Shown in pieces: positions 14,816 through 20,045 of a stretch of 42,167 bases of DNA (position 1 is its first letter; each line of letters opens with the position of its first letter). A program made the translations under genes and the position numbers. The stretch lies in the IMG/VR virus record IMGVR_UViG_3300032087_002049, positions 1 through 42,167 of that record; one strand, given 5' to 3'. The DNA is from a virus. Below the pieces are notes generated by a model. It did no database searches. It worked only from the letters and a program-made list of their open reading frames with translations, and was not told the DNA's origin.

Positions 14816-14852
14816 CTCACTCTCTCAGTGAAATTTCCCTGAGGGGAGTGAG
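14816..14852 (-). promoter_or_regulatory. Local hairpin competing with the ncRNA closing helix
   Basis: CTCACTC (14816-14822) pairs with GAGTGAG (14846-14852), and CTCAG (14824-14828) with CTGAG (14839-14843). This 12-bp hairpin uses bases that otherwise close the large RNA fold at 14843-14850/15046-15053. In minus-strand mRNA it ends ~20 bases before the ribosome site of the 14781 gene. Two exclusive folds are typical of RNA switches, but none is proven here. Confidence 0.45.
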
Positions 14853-15072
14853 CGATAGTTGGCTATTTTGTTTTCTAAATCTGTTCAACAACAATCGGGA
14901 GTTTCGCGAATGAATGACTTCCCCACCTACTTGGGGGGAAGGCAGAAGGACTATTGTTGTTGAGGGCTGTCTGCCCTTGAAAGACAAATGTGCGAAGCAC
15001 CGAGATACAACTACAGATTTGGAAAATAAAATAGCTTACGATAGCCACTCCCCTTAGAGAAATTTCTTTTTT
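14830..15072 (+). ncRNA. Candidate structured non-coding RNA (~240 nt)
   Basis: No coding frame fits, but base pairing is dense. Closing helix 14830-14850 with 15046-15066: 20 of 21 positions pair, one G-U. Second helix 14862-14884 with 15013-15035: 23 consecutive pairs, two of them G-U. Third helix TCAACAACAAT 14885-14895 with 14953-14963: 11 pairs. Hairpins: CTTCCCC 14918/GGGGAAG 14935; GGGC 14964/GCCC 14973; GTGC-GAA-GCAC 14990-15000. The GGGC loop TGTCT (14968-14972) can pair with AGACA (14982-14986), a pseudoknot. Six T follow at 15067-15072. Three wobble pairs on the plus strand would be A-C mismatches on the minus strand, against one the other way, which favours plus. It does not resemble tmRNA, RNase P, 6S or a group I intron to my eye. 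Large phage RNA classes such as GOLLD or marine IMES RNAs cannot be excluded. Confidence 0.65.
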
Positions 15073-15109
15073 ATAATCCCTTTTATCCGATATAGCCGTT
15101 TATGGGAGT

Positions 15110-15150
15110 AAGAGGGGTTTTGTCGGCAGACTAAAAACAAAACCCCTCTT
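15110..15150. promoter_or_regulatory. 13-bp perfect hairpin with a loop complementary to the ncRNA
   Basis: AAGAGGGGTTTTG (15110-15122) pairs perfectly with CAAAACCCCTCTT (15138-15150). The 15-base loop contains GGCAGAC (15125-15131), complementary to GTCTGCC (14969-14975) in a hairpin of the neighbouring RNA candidate, so a loop contact is possible. There is no U-run on either strand. It overlaps the expected start of transcription of the minus-strand promoter. Confidence 0.5.
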
Positions 15151-15178
15151 AAATAAAGTGGGGGGTAAGGGGTGTCAA
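15150..15178 (-). promoter_or_regulatory. Early promoter, minus strand
   Basis: Sigma-70-like: -35 TTGACA (perfect, 15178-15173), 17-base spacer, -10 TATTTA (15155-15150). Predicted start is near 15143. It would transcribe leftward through the structured region into the 14781 gene. It is back to back with a plus-strand promoter 25 bases away. Confidence 0.6.
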
Positions 15179-15203
15179 CCCCGTAAATTAGAAAACAGGT
15201 ATG

Positions 15204-15232
15204 TTGACTTTTTTGATAGCTACTGATATATG
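15204..15232 (+). promoter_or_regulatory. Promoter of the small terminase / late block
   Basis: -35 TTGACT (15204-15209), 17-base spacer, -10 TATATG (15227-15232). The -10 overlaps the first ATG of the small terminase frame. The expected start near 15239 coincides with the second in-frame ATG (MSVAIKE), which would give a leaderless mRNA. No ribosome site lies before either ATG. Confidence 0.45.
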
Positions 15233-15619
15233 AAGAGTATGTCCGTTGCAATCAAAGAAAGCAATAAGATTACACCAAGAGCAAAGAAACTTGTGGATAC
15301 ACTCGTATCAACGGGATGCACAATCACCGAAGCCTCCAAAGTAGCAGGATACAAAGGAAATTCATCCAGAGTAAGTGCAAGCCGTATGCTACGTAATCCA
15401 GAAGTACAGAAGTATATGTTTGAACAAATCACCCACAACTTAGGAATGAGTGCTGTCAAGGCTCAATCAAGGTTGCTTGATCTATGTACATCAGCTAAGA
15501 GTGAGTATGTACAACTAGAAGCTAGTAAGGATATACTTGACAGAGCAGGATTTAAAGCACCAGACAAACATCAGCATTTGGTCAAGGGTGATTTCAGTAT
15601 TAATATAGACTTGAAGTGA
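15230..15619 (+). CDS. terS: Terminase small subunit
   Basis: 129 residues (126 from the second ATG at 15239, which may be the true start). The N-terminal half has the terminase small subunit pattern: KKLVDTLVSTGCTITEASKVAGYKGNSSRVSASRMLRNPEVQKYMFEQI. That is an HTH (GCTITEASKVAGYKGN) followed by the RMLRNPEVQKYM signature. Next come LDLCTSAKSEYVQLEASKDILDRAGFKAPDKH and a C-terminal SINIDLK. It recognises the packaging site and hands DNA to the large subunit at 18277. It is separated from that gene by a run of basic small proteins and lies directly downstream of the ncRNA candidate. Confidence 0.8.
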   Translation: MKSMSVAIKESNKITPRAKKLVDTLVSTGCTITEASKVAGYKGNSSRVSASRMLRNPEVQKYMFEQITHNLGMSAVKAQSRLLDLCTSAKSEYVQLEASKDILDRAGFKAPDKHQHLVKGDFSINIDLK

Positions 15620-15658
15620 GATCACCTGAATCATTGCTTTAGCTGATTCATATAAAGG

Positions 15659-15684
15659 GGATTTTTTGGTATCGCTATACCAAA
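15659..15684. repeat. Long inverted repeat, right copy (palindromic core)
   Basis: Reverse complement of 13964-13989 with one mismatch in 26. Its core GGTAT-CGCT-ATACC is a perfect 5-bp-arm palindrome after six T. The two copies bracket ~1.67 kb that holds the 163-residue gene, the ncRNA candidate, both promoters and the small terminase gene. Operator, recombination site or replication element are all possible. Confidence 0.7.
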
Positions 15685-15689
15685 CCTGT

Positions 15690-15746
15690 AGCCGAACTTT
15701 TTCGGACACAGTCTATTAACAATAGGCGTCCGAAAAAACTGAGGCT
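15690..15746 (+). promoter_or_regulatory. Extended hairpin downstream of the small terminase
   Basis: TTTTTCGGAC (15698-15707) pairs with GTCCGAAAAA (15728-15737). Inside is CTATT-AAC-AATAG (15713-15725), and outside are AGCC (15690) and GGCT (15743). CAGT (15709) could pair with ACTG (15738) as a pseudoknot. It has no direct U-run, so it is more likely a structured leader or mRNA end than a simple terminator. Confidence 0.5.
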
Positions 15747-15785
15747 GACATATACAGTAAGGGTTACTCAAACATTATAGTCGTT

Positions 15786-15817
15786 CAAGGTTCGTTGCTT
15801 GTAATTTTTTTTTTTTT
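15786..15817 (+). terminator. Weak hairpin and T13 run
   Basis: CAAG...CTTG (15787-15801) forms a weak stem, followed after three bases by thirteen T (15805-15817). The T-run is the longest in the window. It could end the small terminase/leader transcript, or reduce read-through into the late genes. The stem is weak, so this is tentative. Confidence 0.4.
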
Positions 15818-15833
15818 CTGCTAAGGTTCGGTT

Positions 15834-15881
15834 ATGACTACATACATAATTATTAATGTTTTGATCTGGATAATATTCTAA
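15834..15881 (+). CDS. Possible 15-residue hydrophobic leader peptide
   Basis: Reads MTTYIIINVLIWIIF, its stop overlapping the ATG of the next gene (TAATG). AAGG lies 9 bases upstream. Very short; it may only serve to couple translation to the next gene. Uncertain. Confidence 0.3.
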   Translation: MTTYIIINVLIWIIF

Positions 15882-16195
15882 TGCCTTCACCCGCTTGGAC
15901 ACGGAAAGCAGGAAAGAATCCTAAAGGAGGATTGAATGCAAAGGGTCGTGCTTCTTATAAAGCACAAACGGGTGGTACATTAAAAGCACCTGTTAAGTCT
16001 GGAGATAATCCACGAAGGGCATCTTTCTTAGCACGGATGGGTAATATGCCCGGACCTGAGAGAGATAGTAAAGGTAGACCTACTCGTTTACTTTTGTCAT
16101 TAAAAGCGTGGGGTGCCTCGAGCAAAGCAGATGCTCGTAAGAAAGCTAAAGCAATGTCAATCAGATTAAAGAATAAAAAAAAGAAAGGAAAATAA
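15881..16195 (+). CDS. Lysine-rich small protein beside the terminase (first copy)
   Basis: 104 residues. Its pattern GGLNAKGRASYKAQTGGTLKAPVKSGDNPRRASFLARMGNM...SLKAW is shared with the 87-residue protein at 39802-40065 (GAGLTAKGRAKYNRATGSNLKAPAP...KKSFCARMRGI...SLRRW). This is a family often found near terminase genes of marine phages. It has a strongly positive charge and no hydrophobic core segments. DNA binding or a packaging/head role is inferred from charge and place. Both copies lie upstream of a large terminase gene. Confidence 0.65.
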   Translation: MPSPAWTRKAGKNPKGGLNAKGRASYKAQTGGTLKAPVKSGDNPRRASFLARMGNMPGPERDSKGRPTRLLLSLKAWGASSKADARKKAKAMSIRLKNKKKKGK

Positions 16196-16196
16196 A

Positions 16197-16250
16197 ATGC
16201 CCGGATATAAAATGCCTAAACCAATGAAAAAGAAAAAGAAGAAGAAGTAA
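16197..16250 (+). CDS. 17-residue polylysine peptide
   Basis: Reads MPGYKMPKPMKKKKKKK. It ends at the TAATG overlap with the next gene, with GGAAAA upstream. A similar 24-residue basic peptide (39314-39388) lies in the second packaging cassette, which supports a real, conserved kind of micro-gene. Possibly a DNA charge neutraliser; unknown. Confidence 0.5.
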   Translation: MPGYKMPKPMKKKKKKK

Positions 16251-16441
16251 TGAAAGGCGTACCTCATTACACTAAAGATGGTAAAGAACACAAAGGAGGC
16301 ACTCATAAAATGCCTGATGGTTCTTTACATTCTGGAAAAACACACTCTTCTTCTAGTAAAAAATTATTTCATTTAAAAGAATTGCCTGCAAAAGTAAAAA
16401 GAAAAGTCTTAATATTGACAAAAAAGAAAAAGAAAGGATAA
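16250..16441 (+). CDS. 63-residue basic protein
   Basis: Starts MKGVPHYTKDGKEHKGGTHK. The GVPHYTKDGKEHKGGTHKMPDGSLHSGKTHSSSSKKLFH pattern recurs in marine phage genomes near packaging genes as I remember them. The protein is His- and Lys-rich, which could bind metal or DNA. The tail is Lys-rich (LTKKKKKG). The start overlaps the preceding stop by one base. Confidence 0.6.
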   Translation: MKGVPHYTKDGKEHKGGTHKMPDGSLHSGKTHSSSSKKLFHLKELPAKVKRKVLILTKKKKKG

Positions 16442-16448
16442 TAACTTT

Positions 16449-17294
16449 ATGGCTAGTTATTCACAAATGTCGTATTCAGAAGCACTTCGTAAAGAACCTA
16501 CGAACTATAAACTGCGTGCTATGGGTAAAAAAAGGTATGACCTTAAATATAAAAAAGATAAAAGTGGTAAAACTACAGTTAAGATTAGTACTAAAAATGA
16601 TCCAAAAATTTATCCATCTTATTCAGAACAAGTTGAAGAAAAAGGGAAGTCTTCTTCCAAATCATTACTTAATCGCAAAGGTTCGGGAACACAGCAAACT
16701 AATTATGATGATATAAGAAAACCCGGACAAGTAGGCACACCTTCAGGAGAAAAAGCACGAGAAAGTCAATCAGCAGGAAAAGATAATAAACCACAAACAG
16801 GTAAACAACTTGCGGCAATGTATGGTGCAGGAGCTACGCTCGCAGGAACTTCATTATTAACACGGAACAAACAAAAACAAATTGAAAACAAACAAAAAAG
16901 AATTACTGATCAAAGAAAGCCAAAAAAAGTTACGGATAATAAAGTAAATCGTGAAACAAAAATTGAAGTAAATAAAAAAGGTGAAGCTAAAGAAGTAAAT
17001 GCAAAAGATACCAAAGTACAAAAAGCTAGAAGGTTAGCTGTAAAGGCAAAAGAAAAAGCTAAAGAAACAGGTAAAAAAGTTTTATCAAAAGCTAAAGATA
17101 TTGGAAAAAAAGCAGGAACAAAAGCAAAAAGTTTATTAAAATTCAGAAAATTTTTTAATCCCGGAACTGCCGCAGGTTCAATAGCATTTGGTGCAAGTGT
17201 GCCAAAAGCATCAGCATTAGAAGATTTATCAGTAGCACAGCTTAAAAAAATGGGAATGTCAGATGCCCAAATTAAAAAGTTAAAAGGTAAATAA
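16449..17294 (+). CDS. 281-residue lysine-rich low-complexity protein
   Basis: About one residue in four is Lys. The region around residues 140-235 is an almost uninterrupted Lys/Ala/Glu helix (ARRLAVKAKEKAKETGKKVL...GKKAGTKAK), similar in style to histone H1 tails or bacterial nucleoid proteins. It has a short hydrophobic patch (LAAMYGAGATLAGTSLL) and a C-terminal helix pair (DLSVAQLKKMGMSDAQIKKLKG) like a small SAP- or LEM-type fold. A role in condensing DNA in the capsid or capturing DNA for packaging is plausible but not shown. No family recognised. Confidence 0.6.
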   Translation: MASYSQMSYSEALRKEPTNYKLRAMGKKRYDLKYKKDKSGKTTVKISTKNDPKIYPSYSEQVEEKGKSSSKSLLNRKGSGTQQTNYDDIRKPGQVGTPSGEKARESQSAGKDNKPQTGKQLAAMYGAGATLAGTSLLTRNKQKQIENKQKRITDQRKPKKVTDNKVNRETKIEVNKKGEAKEVNAKDTKVQKARRLAVKAKEKAKETGKKVLSKAKDIGKKAGTKAKSLLKFRKFFNPGTAAGSIAFGASVPKASALEDLSVAQLKKMGMSDAQIKKLKGK

Positions 17295-17301
17295 CCTAAC
17301 A

Positions 17302-17496
17302 ATGCCAAAAGAAAACAAAGTTCTTGCACGTAATAAAAAACTTGCCGAAACTATGGTGCGTTCTGAAAAAGCAGACCTTGAATTACATAGACTAAAACAA
17401 ATTAAAGAGTATGCAGAATACAAAGTAATGAAAGGTCATTCAAAAGAAGCTGCAATGAAAATGGCAAAAGCACATATTCTAAATAACAATGACTAG
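17302..17496 (+). CDS. 64-residue helical basic protein
   Basis: Starts MPKENKVLARNKKLAETMVR. It is helical throughout (EKADLELHRLKQIKEYAEYKVMKGHSKEAAMKMAKAHI) and overlaps the HNH gene by 8 bases. GHSKEAAMKMAKAH resembles a short UBA-like or packaging-protein helix pair. Function unknown. Confidence 0.55.
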   Translation: MPKENKVLARNKKLAETMVRSEKADLELHRLKQIKEYAEYKVMKGHSKEAAMKMAKAHILNNND

Positions 17497-17710
17497 AGAT
17501 TATAAGAAGGAGTATGAAAAATTTCAATCTTCTACTTCGTCAAAAAAAGATCGAGCAAAAAGAAATAAACTACGGAGACTTTATCTTAAACTAAAAAGAG
17601 TACAAAAAGGTGATAAAAAAGATATAGATCATAAAGATGGCAATCCTCAAAATAACTCGCAAAAAAATATACAAGTAGTAAGTCAATCAAAAAATAGGGC
17701 AAAAAAATGA
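17489..17710 (+). CDS. Small HNH-type nuclease
   Basis: 73 residues. The core KKDIDHKDGNPQNNSQKNIQVVSQSKNRAKK matches the DIDH-x-DGN-x-x-NN....S..NR pattern of short phage HNH proteins. The His of DIDH and the Asn pair are present, and no zinc-binding Cys are seen. Short HNH proteins next to large terminases often assist cleavage at the packaging site. It overlaps both neighbours. Confidence 0.7.
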   Translation: MTRDYKKEYEKFQSSTSSKKDRAKRNKLRRLYLKLKRVQKGDKKDIDHKDGNPQNNSQKNIQVVSQSKNRAKK

Positions 17711-18105
17711 GTTCAGCCAAAAAAAAGAATCCCTCTCTATGGAAAAGAATTGTTGCTCGTGTAAAAGCACAAGCATCACACGGAACTGCCGCAGGTCAAT
17801 GGTCAGGTAGAAAAGCACAAGCGGCCGTCAAAGCATACAAAAAAGCAGGAGGAGGGTACGTTGGCTCCAAAAACTCCAAAAACTCTTTATCTAAATGGTC
17901 AAAACAAAAATGGCGTACAAAGTCAGGAAAAAAATCATCAGAAACAGGAGAGCGTTATTTACCATCTAAAGCTATTAAAAAATTATCAGCAAAAGAATAT
18001 GCACAAACGTCAGCTAAAAAGCGTAAAGATAAAGCTAGTGGAAAACAATTTAGTAAACAACCAAAGTCTATTGCAAGAAAAGTAAGAAGATTTAGAACAG
18101 TATGA
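17707..18105 (+). CDS. DUF5872-like basic protein
   Basis: 132 residues. The second half, KNSLSKWSKQKWRTKSGKKSSETGERYLPSKAIKKLSAKEYAQTSAKKRKDKASGKQFSKQPKSIARKVRRFR, has the W..KWRT..GK....RYLP..A...L....Y..T...K..GKQF..QPK.IA pattern. I associate this with DUF5872, known from marine phages and large eukaryotic viruses. The first half (WKRIVARVKAQASHGTAAGQWSGRKAQAAVKAYKKAGGGY) is another short basic module. Probably a DNA-binding virion or packaging protein; function undetermined. Confidence 0.65.
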   Translation: MSSAKKKNPSLWKRIVARVKAQASHGTAAGQWSGRKAQAAVKAYKKAGGGYVGSKNSKNSLSKWSKQKWRTKSGKKSSETGERYLPSKAIKKLSAKEYAQTSAKKRKDKASGKQFSKQPKSIARKVRRFRTV

Positions 18106-18296
18106 CAATATTTACCAAATATAGTATTAGAGAAATAGACACACTACGAACTGTAGTTAAATCACAACATATGAAACATTATCCAAAAGAGATGGTAACT
18201 AACTATGAAGCTGATAGAATAATAGAATCTCTATCAGAACAAGCTAGAGAAAAATTATATGAACTAGCAGTTAATTATGGCATCACTAAATTATAA
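18102..18296 (+). CDS. 64-residue hypothetical protein
   Basis: Starts MTIFTKYSIREIDTLRTVVK, helical. It overlaps the preceding gene by 4 bases and the large terminase start by 20. Its C-terminal SEQAREKLYELAVNYGITKL is amphipathic. Its tight place before the large terminase suggests a packaging accessory role; no family recognised. Confidence 0.55.
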   Translation: MTIFTKYSIREIDTLRTVVKSQHMKHYPKEMVTNYEADRIIESLSEQAREKLYELAVNYGITKL

Positions 18297-19782
18297 ACCT
18301 GATGGACAGGTATTAAAAAATTTTTTAAAAGATGATACTTTTTTTAGAGGAGTACGAGGACCAGTAGGTTCTGGTAAATCAGTAGCGTGTTGTATTGAAA
18401 TAATAAAACGAGCTATATCTCAAAAACCAAATGACGAGGGCATACGAAAAACACGTTGGGCAGTTATTCGTAATACTAATCCACAGCTTAAAACAACAAC
18501 AATTAAGACGTGGTTGGATTGGTTTCCAGAGGAAGATTGGGGAAACTTTACGTGGAGTGTTCCTTACACACATAAATTAAAAAAAGGAGATATAGATTGT
18601 GAGGTAATCTTTTTGGCTCTTGATAGACCAGAAGATGTAAAAAAATTGCTATCTCTTGAATTGACGGGAGTGTGGATTAATGAGGCACGAGAAATTCCTA
18701 AAAGTATTGTTGATGCTTGTTCTATGCGTGTGGGTCGTTTTCCTTCTATGCGTGATGGTGGTCCGACATGGTATGGTGTTGTTTGCGATACCAACCCACC
18801 AGATACAGATCATTGGTGGGCAATTATGGCAGGTGAAACTGTTATACCTGATTACATAAGTAAACAAGAAGCAAAGATGCTTATCAAACCAGATAATTGG
18901 AAATTTTTTAATCAACCACCTGCTATGGAAGAAATTAAAGACAAGAACAATCAGGTGGTTGAATATAAAAAGTATAATCTATCTGAGAATAAAAACAATC
19001 TTACGGAAAACTATTATAGTAATATTATAAGAGGTAAAACTAAATCGTGGATAGATGTATATGTTTTAAACAAACTAGGACAGGTAGAGGATGGTAAGCC
19101 TGTATATGAAGCATTTAGACAGGATGTACACGTTGCAAAAGGTGAATTAGCAATAGCAGAAACATTACCAATCTATATGGGCATTGATTTTGGTTTAACA
19201 CCTGCTTGTGTATTTGCACAAAAAATAAGAACAAGATGGATAATATTAGAAGAACTAGTTGCAGAAGATATGGGTATTGTAAAATTTTCTGATCTTATGA
19301 AACAATCTATGGCAAAATATTTACCAAGACCATTTCATATATTTGGAGATCCTGCAGGCGATCATAGAGTGCAAACAGATGAGAATACACCATTTCAAAT
19401 ACTTAGAGGCAAAGGTATAACTGCACGCCCTGCTCCAAGTAATGATGTGCTTATACGATTAGAAAGTGTAAATGCTACATTGACACGAATGGTAGATGGA
19501 GAATCAGGCATTTTAATAGATAAGAGTTGTATTAATTTAATACGAGGTTTTGCAGGTGGTTATCATTACAGAAGACTCCAAGTATCAGGGGAACGCTATG
19601 ATGAGCGTCCAAATAAGAATAGATTTTCACATATACATGATGCACTTCAATATTTATTATTAGGTGCAGGAGAAGGCAGATCGTTGACGATTGGAGGAAA
19701 ATATAGTAAACCTATAATAGCTAAACGTAATTTTGATGTTTTTAATGTTAAACCTAAAAACATCTATGAAAGAAGGAGGTAA
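18277..19782 (+). CDS. terL: Terminase large subunit (non-T7 type)
   Basis: 501 residues. Walker A GPVGSGKS at residues 28-35; Walker B-like GVWINE ending in Glu 136; a coupling segment VVCDTNPP (~169-175). The C-terminal RNase H-like nuclease has Asp 304 (MGIDFGLTP), Asp 358 (FGDPAGD) and Asp 455 (HIHDALQY). All catalytic positions look intact. It pumps DNA into the procapsid and cuts concatemers with the small subunit at 15230. It is unrelated in detail to the second large terminase at 40053-41708. The portal follows after one small gene. Confidence 0.92.
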   Translation: MASLNYKPDGQVLKNFLKDDTFFRGVRGPVGSGKSVACCIEIIKRAISQKPNDEGIRKTRWAVIRNTNPQLKTTTIKTWLDWFPEEDWGNFTWSVPYTHKLKKGDIDCEVIFLALDRPEDVKKLLSLELTGVWINEAREIPKSIVDACSMRVGRFPSMRDGGPTWYGVVCDTNPPDTDHWWAIMAGETVIPDYISKQEAKMLIKPDNWKFFNQPPAMEEIKDKNNQVVEYKKYNLSENKNNLTENYYSNIIRGKTKSWIDVYVLNKLGQVEDGKPVYEAFRQDVHVAKGELAIAETLPIYMGIDFGLTPACVFAQKIRTRWIILEELVAEDMGIVKFSDLMKQSMAKYLPRPFHIFGDPAGDHRVQTDENTPFQILRGKGITARPAPSNDVLIRLESVNATLTRMVDGESGILIDKSCINLIRGFAGGYHYRRLQVSGERYDERPNKNRFSHIHDALQYLLLGAGEGRSLTIGGKYSKPIIAKRNFDVFNVKPKNIYERRR

Positions 19783-19784
19783 CT

Positions 19785-20045
19785 ATGTGCGGAGGAGGCG
19801 GAGGATACAAACCACCACCACCACCACCACCTAGTCCTTATGAAAAAACTTTAAGGCAACAAAGAAGAGAAGCTCGAGCTGAGTCACTAGCAGAAAAAGC
19901 TAAGTTAAAAGATGAGCAATATCAAGACTCTGTTGCTACTCTTTCAGGTAAAAGAGGCAGACGTTCTTTGTTATCTGGTAGAAAAGGTGGACAAGGATTT
20001 ATGGTGCAAGGTGATATTCAAACTAGAAATACTCTTGGAGTATAA
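19785..20045 (+). CDS. 86-residue Gly/Pro-rich linker protein
   Basis: Begins MCGGGGGYKPPPPPPPSPYE, then a charged helix (RQQRREARAESLAEKAKLKDEQY), ending in a Gly-rich tail (GRKGGQGFMVQGDIQTRNTLGV). GGAGG lies before the ATG. Small proteins with this Gly-Pro head are common between large terminase and portal genes of marine podoviruses. Possibly a minor head or neck component. Confidence 0.65.
   Translation: MCGGGGGYKPPPPPPPSPYEKTLRQQRREARAESLAEKAKLKDEQYQDSVATLSGKRGRRSLLSGRKGGQGFMVQGDIQTRNTLGV

Noticed and set aside
14830-15072. Group I intron, tmRNA, RNase P or 6S RNA at the structured region
   Set aside because: The conserved core motifs of these RNAs (for example the group I P7 region or the RNase P core) are not visible, no split gene flanks it, and no tRNA-like end is present.
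15054-15459. Minus-strand frames opposite the promoters and small terminase
   Set aside because: They overlap the promoters and the clear small terminase gene; composition is not protein-like and no ribosome site was found.
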